Shown in pieces: positions 41,206 through 48,852 of a stretch of 64,000 nt of DNA. Made by a program: the position numbers and the translations under genes. The first letter of the stretch is position 1, and each line of letters opens with the position of its first letter. Location: assembly GCF_020521235.1 (NCBI RefSeq), contig NZ_BLAY01000014.1, positions 1 to 64,000 on the forward strand. Reading direction: 5' to 3'. Below the pieces are notes generated by a model. It was given only the letters and a program-made list of their open reading frames with translations, did no database searches and had not been told where the DNA came from. The stretch is from Microseira wollei NIES-4236 (GTDB lineage: Bacteria > Cyanobacteriota > Cyanobacteriia > Cyanobacteriales > Aerosakkonemataceae).

Positions 41206-41872
41206 TAGGTCTTAGTCCTCCTTAATTTGGCGTTGCTAACCCGGAACGCAGTATATTCGCATTTGTAAAACCCTAGCCTCAACCTATAACTATTTAGTCC
41301 TCTGAGCGAGAACTTTCGCTAAAAGCCCTTGGAATTTATTTCCTGGCGGGTAATGAGACTCGTGCAAAATCTGAGACAATCAAGGTTTGTTTGAGAAACT
41401 GGGATTCTTAAGCATAACTATTGGTAGATGAAAGCGGGTATAGGGTGATATCATGTCCGCGAGAGATCAGTTGTGTATAGTTGATTGTGCGAAAAAGCGT
41501 TTTTTCTCCCCCATCCCCTTTGCTCCCCCATCCCCTTTGCTCTCCAAACGCAACCGATGCAACCGGACACGATATGAGGGGGTGGAGGGTGATATACCCT
41601 ATGGAAAAATAAATAATTTATGTAAAATACGTAATTGCGGATACCAGGCTCTCAACATCGGCTTTCACCGAAACCCATTCTCCGTAAAAATGCTGAATAT
41701 GCAGTTGGCTTAACAGATTTTTTCAGAAAAAACACTGAAGTTATTTGAACATAATTTTCAGAATAACCACTGAGGCTTCAGCCTAGAATAAACTCTATAC
41801 TTCAGGGTCATTATGACTAAATGTACACTTAGATGTGCGGCTCGCTTTGAGCAGTAACCTCAATCAAAAACT
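41206..41872. other. Intergenic region of 667 bases
   Basis: No gene supported. It has a GAGAAACTGGGATTCTTAAG fragment, CCCCCATCCCCTTTGCT repeats at 41508-41545, and AT-rich sequence. The 86-codon open frame at 41453-41713 runs through the repeats and has no family likeness. Confidence 0.6.
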
Positions 41873-42352
41873 ATGTCGGATTTATTTCGCTCCAGAGTGA
41901 AACAAGCACGATCGCATTATCCCGCTAACGCTGCCATAAATCAACCTGCTCCCTACCGCCAGGTTAAGCCCGCCAATACACAATCTCCTAAATCTGCCCC
42001 AGTTATACTTTTTGAATACGAAATTAGTGCAGAGTTTACTCGACTCCATTACAATCCACCGCTTTGGCTGGATCTTCATCCCCATGACTTTAAGGTGACT
42101 TTACACCTGGAATCACCTTGCTATGCCACCGATCTTTACGGTGTGGACATGGTGGAAGCAGAAAACCTCCTCAAACTAGCCATTGCCGATCTGCCACCAG
42201 CGGTCAACGATTCGCCAGACTGTCCAGACGGAACAACAGAGCAACTCTGCCTATACTTTGCCAAAATTAAGTTCCCCGACCCTGAGATTCGCATCAAGGC
42301 AGTTAAAGTGTATGAATGTCCCGAACGAGCCACAATTTTAAGGTTATTTTAA
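41873..42352 (+). CDS. 6-pyruvoyl-tetrahydropterin synthase/QueD-like protein (divergent)
   Basis: A 159-residue protein. After a polar N-terminus of about 45 residues, the rest has the T-fold pattern: FEYEISAEFTRLHYNP, DLHPHDFKVTLHLES (HPH at 69-71), YGVDMVEAENLLKLAI, TTEQLCLYFAKIKFP and VKVYECPERATI. In QueD or PTPS enzymes the zinc ligands are one His plus HGH, with a catalytic Cys and a TSEN segment. Here HGH is HPH and the usual active-site cysteine region is not evident, so activity is doubtful and a binding or regulatory role is possible. No signal peptide. No queuosine or pterin genes are next to it. Confidence 0.55.
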   Translation: MSDLFRSRVKQARSHYPANAAINQPAPYRQVKPANTQSPKSAPVILFEYEISAEFTRLHYNPPLWLDLHPHDFKVTLHLESPCYATDLYGVDMVEAENLLKLAIADLPPAVNDSPDCPDGTTEQLCLYFAKIKFPDPEIRIKAVKVYECPERATILRLF

Positions 42353-42455
42353 TCAAATAGGGCTGTTTGGGCGAGTCAATCAGCGCGATCGCACCCTGGG
42401 TCGCCTATGGTTGAATCAGTGCTGAATTATGACTCTGATGCGGGAGAGGCAAGCA

Positions 42456-43712
42456 ATGGATCTGGCAATTGCATTCAGGTTAGCGATCGCTCTTGCCTTG
42501 GGTCTGATTGTGGGCATGGAACGAGGGTGGCAGAGTAGAGAAAGTCCCACAGGTCTTCGCATTGCGGGGTTCAGAAGTTTTGGCTTCGCGGGACTGTTTG
42601 GTGGCGTGTCGGCACTTTTGGCGGGGAAGTTTGGCGCTAATGTGCTGGCGGTGGCATTTTTAGGTCTGGCTTTGATGGTGGTGGCGTCTTACGCAATCAC
42701 TAGCAGAGAAACTCAGGACTTTGGCATCACCACAGAGCTATCTTTACTAATTACCTTTGTGCTGGGAGCCTTGGCAGGGGGCGGATTTGAGGCGGAAGCT
42801 CTTGCATCTGCGGTAGTTATGACAGTGCTGCTGGGATTGAAGCAGGAATTGCACCATACCTTAGAGCAATTGGATCGGCGGGAACTGATTGCAACGTTAC
42901 AACTGCTGATCGTTGCAGCCGTGGCGCTTCCCCTCCTCCCCGACCGCGACCTTGGCCCTTGGGAGGCATTGAACCCCAGGACAATTGGATGGCTGGTGCT
43001 GTTAATCGCAGGGATATCCTATATCGGATACTTTGCCATGCGAATATTTGGGACGCGCGTCGGTTTGTTGGCGACGGCGGTGCTGGGGGGATTGGTTTCC
43101 TCTACAGCGGTGACGCTTTCCTATGGTCGGATGGCACGCCGGGAGCAAAGAAATTTTGCCTTGCTGGGGGCGGGTATTTCCCTGGCGGCGGGGACGATGG
43201 CAGTCCGCATCCTCGTAGAAGTGGCGATTGTCAACTTCTCTTTGCTTCCCTGGTTGGTTGCGCCAGTGGCGATATTGGCAATGGTGCCATTGGTGGCGGC
43301 GGTTGCGATCGCCACTCGCACCCCTGCTTCTAAATCATCCGCCGAAGTGCCGCTAAAAAATCCCGTCGAATTAGGATCGGCTTTGGGATTTGGTGCAGTT
43401 CTGAGCCTTTTGTTTATCCTTGTGCGTGCATTTGAAAGCTGGTTCGGCAATGCAGGTATCTATATACTCTCAGCTATTTCGGGAATTACTGATGTAGACG
43501 CGGTGAGTCTCTCCCTCGCTCAGGCAACGCGCACAAACTTGCCCCTATCAGTGGGAGCAACTGGAATTTTAATTGCAGCAATGGTTAATACAGTAGTCAA
43601 AGCGTTGCTGGCAACCTTTATCGGTGGATGGCAGTTAGCTCGATGGTGTGCAACGATTTTGTTGAGTGCGTTGGGATTAAGTTTAATTGCAGCGTTTTTT
43701 ATTCATGGGTGA
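42456..43712 (+). CDS. MgtC/SapB-DUF4010 membrane protein
   Basis: A 418-residue membrane protein with about eleven hydrophobic helices. The start at 42456 has GGGAGAGG at an ideal distance; ATG 42429 is an in-frame alternative. The N-terminal third is MgtC/SapB-like (AIALALGLIVGMERGWQSRESPTGLRIAGFRSFG), and the remainder is DUF4010 (LLVLIAGISYIGYFAMRIFG, GGLVSSTAVTLSYGRMARR, SGITDVDAVSLSLAQ). Such fused proteins are widespread and of unknown substrate, presumed to be involved in ion homeostasis. It follows the pterin-like gene by about 100 bases on the same strand and may be co-transcribed. Confidence 0.88.
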   Translation: MDLAIAFRLAIALALGLIVGMERGWQSRESPTGLRIAGFRSFGFAGLFGGVSALLAGKFGANVLAVAFLGLALMVVASYAITSRETQDFGITTELSLLITFVLGALAGGGFEAEALASAVVMTVLLGLKQELHHTLEQLDRRELIATLQLLIVAAVALPLLPDRDLGPWEALNPRTIGWLVLLIAGISYIGYFAMRIFGTRVGLLATAVLGGLVSSTAVTLSYGRMARREQRNFALLGAGISLAAGTMAVRILVEVAIVNFSLLPWLVAPVAILAMVPLVAAVAIATRTPASKSSAEVPLKNPVELGSALGFGAVLSLLFILVRAFESWFGNAGIYILSAISGITDVDAVSLSLAQATRTNLPLSVGATGILIAAMVNTVVKALLATFIGGWQLARWCATILLSALGLSLIAAFFIHG

Positions 43713-44079
43713 AGGTGGGGTGTTTTGAGTGCGATCGCTGGGATCGTCGAATGCGAACTGACAACGATGGGTGATTTCACGGCACGGCTGGCGCAGAGTG
43801 AGTTGTCGGTGTGGCAAGCGTAAATTTTTACAAAGTTTTCTACTTCCTCACAAAATCTTCACATTTTTGTTTTATTTTAAGATAAAAAGTATTATAGGCT
43901 TAGCAGCGATTCTCATATGACGTTTTGCTGTACATTTCTCTACTCAAATTCTCACAAAAACAGAAAGTTACCAAAATCTTAAACAAGCTCCTTTCAAAAC
44001 TTATCAGTTAAATACAGGCAGGCTCCTGGCGTGAGTTTACCTCTAAGCCTAACGGCGTTCTATTACAGGAGATATAGGT
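43713..44079. other. Intergenic region before the unknown gene cluster
   Basis: No gene supported. It carries HIP1-like sequence, then AT-rich bases with TTTATTTTAAGATAAAAAG near 43873, and AGGAGATATAGGT directly ahead of the gene at 44080. Confidence 0.55.
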
Positions 44080-44781
44080 ATGAAACGGTGTTGGCTTCCA
44101 TTACTTCTAGCACTATCGATATTGGCAGTATTAGTACCAAGCTCTCTCAATGCTGAGGGATCTTCATCATCTTCAGAAAAACAAAAGCCCGAAACTTCAA
44201 AAAATTTTCCTGAGCTTTTAGTGAGCAATCTTCCTGGTATTCTAACTGGTATTGCTGGTATTATCACCGCCATTTATACCGACCGGAAATCTAGTAACAA
44301 GCAGCAGGAACTCCAAAGAAGCCTAGATACAAAACTCGCCAGAGGAAATTTAGATCAAGAAATCACAACTGCTCTGAAGAGCGATGAGTTTCGTCAAAAA
44401 CTTTTAGACATCCTAATCAGAGATCAGCTCTTTATAGGATTTATTAAAAATCTCGGTCAGTTTACTACCGTTTGTGACGTCACTGGTCAAATTAAAGATT
44501 GTCAGTCTCATTTTGATGAAAGATTGAAAAAAAGTTTGATAGAGCCAACAACGAAGAGTTTTATTCAAAGCCAAGGATTTGTAACTGGAGAACAAATAAA
44601 TAGAGATTTGGAAAAAATCGATGTGTCTACTGAGAATGGTCGTAAGATGCTAAGGGAAAGTTTCTGGTATTTGGTGTCCTTCGACCCAGATTTCCAAGAA
44701 AAACTACGGGTGGTAATCTTGGAGACAGCCAAGCCAAAAGAAGTTTTAGAATTGTTGCAAAAGCAAATACTTAAACCCTAA
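44080..44781 (+). CDS. Exported/membrane hypothetical protein, first of a three-gene cluster
   Basis: A 233-residue protein with a strong ribosome-binding site (AGGAGATATAGGT). It begins with a signal peptide (MKRCWLPLLLALSILAVLVPSSLNAE), a serine/lysine-rich stretch, then a second hydrophobic segment LPGILTGIAGIITAIYT at about 52-70. The C-terminal 150 residues are helical and charged (KQQELQRSLDTKLARGNLDQEITTALKSDEFRQKLLDILIRDQLFIGFIKNL) with two cysteines (VCDVTGQIKDCQSH) that could pair. No family recognised. The helices might form a membrane-anchored coiled coil. Composition is less HIP1-rich than the flanks, which hints at transfer. Confidence 0.6.
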   Translation: MKRCWLPLLLALSILAVLVPSSLNAEGSSSSSEKQKPETSKNFPELLVSNLPGILTGIAGIITAIYTDRKSSNKQQELQRSLDTKLARGNLDQEITTALKSDEFRQKLLDILIRDQLFIGFIKNLGQFTTVCDVTGQIKDCQSHFDERLKKSLIEPTTKSFIQSQGFVTGEQINRDLEKIDVSTENGRKMLRESFWYLVSFDPDFQEKLRVVILETAKPKEVLELLQKQILKP

Positions 44782-44894
44782 GTATAGACAGTTTAAAATA
44801 GGTGATGATCAGCGTTATTACAGCTCGTTCAAGTTAGCAAATTAATACAAAATCCTAAAGCCGAAGGGTAGAAACATCAAAGGAGGCAATGAAA

Positions 44895-46079
44895 ATGTTA
44901 TTTCAACTATTGATTTCCAATACCTCAAACTATCCGCGCACAGGTCATGTCGCTGCGGATTGGAAACCAATCTATGAAAAAATCAAGCAACACGGACTCT
45001 CGCTAGAGGAAATTGTATTACACGACCTGCGCGATCCACCAGATATCCAACTGCCCAGACAGGTTGACCTTGATAATCGAACCGATCCATCTAGAGACAC
45101 GCTGTTGTTTTCGCTTAACCAAGAAATTCCGCCTGGTCAGGATTCTTCTATTTTTGTAGCTGTGGATCGGGGTAAGCCAATTATTTGCGATGAGAGTGAA
45201 CCCTGCTTGGAGGTCATGTGGAGTCCGCGCAATAGGGTAAGTGGTATCAGATTAATGAACAGCCGATTAATAGTGTGGCTTAATTTGATTCCTGCACCAG
45301 AAAGTAAAGATCGAAGTTTCTATGCTGGGGCATCCACCAGCGTGCAGCGTGATGGTAAGGAGATGTTAGATCCGTTCCTGGCTGAGCTGACTTGGATAGG
45401 ACACGATCCAGAAAAGCGTTGTATGCAGGTAGATCAGATTCAACTGTACGATCCTGCTTCTGAAAAAATTCTTGGTGAGCCAATCCATCTGTTTGATCAA
45501 CCATACCAGTTCGTTTCCCACTCTATCGGTCCAGTCCGGACAACTGTTACAATCGCTTCAATTCCCTTTGGTTGTAACTATCCAGATCCTACTACAAACC
45601 GTTACATTCACCTGACTTGCAAACTGTACCGTGCAATCAGTTTATACACCGAAGCAGACTACCTAATAGAGAAGCTATTCATTGAGGGAATTTCAGATGA
45701 AGGAACTGTAATTAACCCATACTTTGTGCCTCGCTACTATGCCCATATCAATTTGAGGCATGACGAACAAATTTATCAATACTCTATGTCCAATTGGTCT
45801 GCGGTAGGTTCCCCTATAGATCCACGTCCAGGCTATGGATTTGCAAGCAATGTACCCCATGAATCTCTTAAGTATGGGGAACACGGTTTTTTGTGGCAGT
45901 TATCACCCTGCGATTCAGCAGAATGTCTGCACCTATTCATGTGTAGCTCGTCAGATGGATTCGATTCACGGATAAACAATAACTGGGATGAATATATCTA
46001 CAGACCACTAAGAGCCGCAATTTATGAAGAAGGTCAGGATGTAAAATCTGTGAAAAAAGTTACACCAGTTGGAGTTTGA
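44895..46079 (+). CDS. Hypothetical protein of 394 residues, second of the cluster
   Basis: Starts at ATG 44895, eight bases after AGGAGG; ATG 44889 lies too close to that site. The sequence begins MLFQLLISNTSNYPRTGHVAADW and contains DLRDPPDIQLPRQVDLDN, LLFSLNQEIPPGQDSSIFVAV, a long beta-rich stretch (GPVRTTVTIASIPFGCNYPDPTTNRYIHLTCKLYRAISLY) and VPRYYAHINLRHDEQIYQY. It looks like a multi-strand beta protein, possibly carbohydrate-lyase-like, but no catalytic motif is clear. No signal peptide. It is followed by the third gene after five bases, so they form an operon. Confidence 0.6.
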   Translation: MLFQLLISNTSNYPRTGHVAADWKPIYEKIKQHGLSLEEIVLHDLRDPPDIQLPRQVDLDNRTDPSRDTLLFSLNQEIPPGQDSSIFVAVDRGKPIICDESEPCLEVMWSPRNRVSGIRLMNSRLIVWLNLIPAPESKDRSFYAGASTSVQRDGKEMLDPFLAELTWIGHDPEKRCMQVDQIQLYDPASEKILGEPIHLFDQPYQFVSHSIGPVRTTVTIASIPFGCNYPDPTTNRYIHLTCKLYRAISLYTEADYLIEKLFIEGISDEGTVINPYFVPRYYAHINLRHDEQIYQYSMSNWSAVGSPIDPRPGYGFASNVPHESLKYGEHGFLWQLSPCDSAECLHLFMCSSSDGFDSRINNNWDEYIYRPLRAAIYEEGQDVKSVKKVTPVGV

Positions 46080-46084
46080 GGAAT

Positions 46085-46699
46085 ATGTCAAATCATTCAA
46101 AAAGGATAATAAAACATCCAGAAGGGCTTGAGAAAGCTATAGAAGCCGTTGAAGAAAAACTCGACGTAGAGGACTATATCTTTGAGCACATCGACCTAAT
46201 CTACCATAAGCTGGAGCAGTGCGATCTCCGTGCGAAAAAAGCAGAGAATGACGGTAACCAGAGGTATCAGTGTGACATGATGTTCATTGCTGAAAGTCTT
46301 CCTGTCATTAGTGCTATTATTCAAGTCGGCAGTAAGCTGGAGAACTATAATTCAGCAAAGAAGTGGGTCAGGGATGAATTACCCGATGCAGATGCAGTTT
46401 CTGTGCTCTCAGCATTGACCTTCCTCTACATCGTAGGGATGGGGCAAGGGGAACACGAGAACTCAACATATGTCATTGAATATCCTGGACTTGGTAAGGT
46501 AAATAAACGGGATATCTGGAATAGAATTTCTGAGCGAGTGAATAGACGTTTTCTATCACTAGGTGAATCAGCTAATGCAGCACCTATCCAGTCACCAGAA
46601 CCACTAGATAAACTGAGCAATGGAACAGAGAGTAAAAGTCAGTTTAATATTCATGAGTCATATGCTGCTGTAGTAAGTGATGCCTCCACAAAAATCTAA
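46085..46699 (+). CDS. Hypothetical protein of 204 residues, third of the cluster
   Basis: Starts at ATG 46085 with GAGGAAT upstream, five bases after the stop of the previous gene. The sequence MSNHSKRIIKHPEGLEKAIEAVEEKLDVEDYIFEHIDLIYHKLEQCDLRAKKAE is helical and charged; later segments are MMFIAESLPVISAIIQVGSKLENY, DAVSVLSALTFLYIVGMGQGEHENS and KRDIWNRISERVNRRFLSLGES. The tail is polar. No membrane segment is sure (VLSALTFLYIVGMG is only moderately hydrophobic). No family recognised. Close coupling suggests it works with the 394-residue protein. Confidence 0.6.
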   Translation: MSNHSKRIIKHPEGLEKAIEAVEEKLDVEDYIFEHIDLIYHKLEQCDLRAKKAENDGNQRYQCDMMFIAESLPVISAIIQVGSKLENYNSAKKWVRDELPDADAVSVLSALTFLYIVGMGQGEHENSTYVIEYPGLGKVNKRDIWNRISERVNRRFLSLGESANAAPIQSPEPLDKLSNGTESKSQFNIHESYAAVVSDASTKI

Positions 46700-47311
46700 G
46701 GTAGCGATCGCACCCACAAAGCAAAAAGGTAATCGCTATCTCAAACCCTGATCGCATGGTGCTGATGTTGTCGGTTTCTAGCGATCGCCCAATTCAAACT
46801 TCATCAACTCTCACCAACGAGAGCCAACTCCACCCTCGAACGTTACCATTCCTTGGGAATGCGATCGCGCCAGCGTAAGGGAGGCATATCGCAAAGATAA
46901 GATGATGGGGAGCAATCGGCGATCGCTAACAGACACTGAGCAAAAATGGTCATTGGGTGAAACAGCAATGAGCCTACAGTTATTTATCTCCGATTCCGTG
47001 CTTCGGACTATCCGTCTGCCAGAGAATCGCCTTGAACAATAACTGCTGCGCCAACTGGCGATCGCATCCATCATCAAAGGCTAACCAGCAGGATAGATGA
47101 TTTCAGGGCACGATGCGATCGCCAACTATCAATCTTGGTCAAATAACTTCAATATTCTTAATTTTTTTTTATATTAATTATGTAATTACTCACAATTTCC
47201 TCACATTGTTTGTGTAATGTAAAATAACAGCTACATCTATCATGTTCGATGTTTGTGCAGCACAATCATACTAGGAATTTTGCATCATTGAATATCCGGA
47301 GGGATAAGTTT
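46700..47311. other. HIP1-rich intergenic region with antitoxin remnant
   Basis: GCGATCGC-type octamers recur. 46901-46927 is GATGATGGGGAGCAATCGGC and GATCGCT, also present ahead of the DUF433 genes at 50750 and 52595. A UPF0175-like remnant lies at 46968-47084. The last 150 bases are AT-rich psbU promoter sequence (TTTTTTTTATATTAATTATG). Confidence 0.65.
46968..47084 (+). pseudogene. UPF0175-like antitoxin remnant
   Basis: The ATG at 46968 reads MSLQLFISDSVLRTIRLPENRLEQ then a TAA where Glu is expected, then LLRQLAIA. The pattern SDSVxxxIRLPExRxEQELLxxLAIALY is that of UPF0175 antitoxin-like proteins in cyanobacteria. The stop and the loss of downstream family sequence mark it as dead. It sits under the same leader motif as the DUF433 modules. 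Confidence 0.55.
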
Positions 47312-47734
47312 ATGAAACGATTAATCCGCTGGTTAAGCATGGTCAGCCTAGTACTCATGAGTTGCTTTGGATTTTTCGGCTGGACTCAACCTGTAGCTGC
47401 TAAGAATATCGACATCCAGCCCGTGACGATCCTGGTAGCGCAACCTGAATTAACTCGTGTCGGATATGAACCATTATGTCCGGCATTGGGCGAGAAAATT
47501 GACTTGAATAACGCCAATATTATCGCCTTTAAAAATTGCCGTGGATTTTATCCGAATCTGGCGCAATTGATTGTCAAGAATGCCCCCTACCAAAAGGTCG
47601 AGGATGTTTTAGAGATACCGGGGTTGAGCGATCGCCAGCAGGAGTTGCTAAAGGCTCAGTTGGATACCTTTAAAGTGACGCCTCCAGTAGTTGCCCCAGA
47701 AATGAGGATGCCTCCGAGGCCAGCAATGCGATAA
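47312..47734 (+). CDS. psbU: PsbU-like photosystem II extrinsic protein (divergent)
   Basis: A 140-residue lumenal protein with a signal peptide ([30 protein letters not shown]) and a helix-hairpin-helix core: [58 protein letters not shown]. This matches PsbU, the 12-kDa protein stabilising the oxygen-evolving complex (KIDLNNxNxxAF...YPxLAxxIVxNAPYxxVEDVLxIPGL). Two features are unusual. There are cysteines at CPAL and NCRG that could form a disulfide, while PsbU is usually cysteine-poor. It also has a proline- and methionine-rich tail ([17 protein letters not shown]). The start follows CCGGAGGGATAAG. It may be a paralogue rather than the main PsbU. Confidence 0.78.
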   Translation: MKRLIRWLSMVSLVLMSCFGFFGWTQPVAAKNIDIQPVTILVAQPELTRVGYEPLCPALGEKIDLNNANIIAFKNCRGFYPNLAQLIVKNAPYQKVEDVLEIPGLSDRQQELLKAQLDTFKVTPPVVAPEMRMPPRPAMR

Positions 47735-47890
47735 CTCGCATCACGAACCCTCAGAGAAGCGATCGCTCTCATGCAATACCAACAACACCAGAGCGATCGC
47801 TACTTTCAAAGCTAGTAAACAGTTATGCTGCAACCCATCTTTTTCTTGTTGCTGTGGTTGGTGCTGCTTTACCTATCAAACTCCTGAGTC

Positions 47891-48574
47891 ATGCCATTGT
47901 TTAATTTGATTGGGATGCGGGGTCAAAATTTCGACCATTCTGCCGATGAATTCGCCAATCAACGGCGGCAAATGGTAGAAGCACAAATTCGCGATCGCGG
48001 CATCCAAAATCCGGCAGTCCTTGCCGCCATGTCCAAGATTCCCCGCCATCGGTTTGTTGACCCCTCTCTTGTCGATCTAGCCTACAAGGATTCTCCCTTG
48101 CCCATTGGTCATCGCCAAACTATTTCTCAACCGTATATCGTTGCCTACATGACCGAAGCTGCCGAGATTTCCCCCGATAAAACCGTACTGGAAATTGGTA
48201 CGGGTTCCGGCTATCAGGCAGCGGTACTGGGTGAATTAGCCAAAGCAGTTTACACCGTCGAAATTATTCCTGAATTGGCTGCACAAGCACGCCAAACCCT
48301 TAGCGAACTCGGCTATCAAAACGTCCATGTGAAAGCGGGTGATGGCTACCAGGGTTGGCAGGAACATGCCCCTTATGATGCGATTCTCGTCACCGCTGCC
48401 CCCGATAGTATTCCAGAACCTTTGCTCAACCAGCTGGCATTGAACGGCAGAATGGTGATTCCAGTAGGGACTTGGATGCAGTATATGACAATCGTCCAGA
48501 AGACACCAGATGGTGCAATTCTGGAGAAAACTATTCCGGTCATGTTCGTACCGATGACAAGAGGATCGACCTGA
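47891..48574 (+). CDS. pcm: Protein-L-isoaspartate O-methyltransferase
   Basis: A 227-residue SAM-dependent methyltransferase that repairs isoaspartyl residues in damaged proteins. Family segments are clear: RRQMVEAQIRDRGIQNPAVLAAM, IPRHRFVDP, DSPLPIGHRQTISQPYIVAYM (active-site serine region), motif I VLEIGTGSGYQAAVLGEL, VYTVEIIPELAAQA, DGYQGWQEHAPYDAILVTAAPDSIPEPLLNQL and GGMVIP-like NGRMVIPVG. Intact, of usual length, with a short unusual N-terminus (MPLFNLIGMRGQNFD) in which ATG at residue 9 could also start. The stop abuts a fragment of a DUF5615 toxin gene at 48575. Confidence 0.95.
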   Translation: MPLFNLIGMRGQNFDHSADEFANQRRQMVEAQIRDRGIQNPAVLAAMSKIPRHRFVDPSLVDLAYKDSPLPIGHRQTISQPYIVAYMTEAAEISPDKTVLEIGTGSGYQAAVLGELAKAVYTVEIIPELAAQARQTLSELGYQNVHVKAGDGYQGWQEHAPYDAILVTAAPDSIPEPLLNQLALNGRMVIPVGTWMQYMTIVQKTPDGAILEKTIPVMFVPMTRGST

Positions 48575-48710
48575 TTTCCTGTTGTCACAATTGGGGATCT
48601 CGATCGCCTTGACGAATTTGACTACCCTTGAGCGATGCGTTGAACGCCTGATAGAGATTGTGCTGGACATTGAGAACTATATGGGGGTTGGTCGGCTGTT
48701 TATTCCGTGA
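48575..48710 (+). repeat. Copy of the DUF5615 toxin 3' end
   Basis: 136 bp matching 51450-51585 with a constant offset of 2,875 and about eight mismatches. It reads the tail of a DUF5615 toxin with the same frame break as the intact copy. No upstream part of the gene exists here. It directly follows the pcm stop codon. Confidence 0.9.
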
Positions 48711-48852
48711 GGTTATCGGTGTCATCCACTGAGCGCATCGCGATTAAGTCTAATGGCAGAGATCGCGATTTATGGGTGAAGGTTACACTAGAATATGGTG
48801 CAAATTCTACGACGGTTTGATATTTAGTTGATAAAGTTACAGAATTTTTCAA

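Noticed and set aside
41453-41713. 86-codon open frame
   Set aside because: Passes through CCCCATCCCCTTTGCT repeats, has no ribosome-binding site and no family likeness.
43713-43823. Short frame ending SELSVWQA after the DUF4010 gene
   Set aside because: About 30 codons without a recognisable family; may be a relic but cannot be supported.
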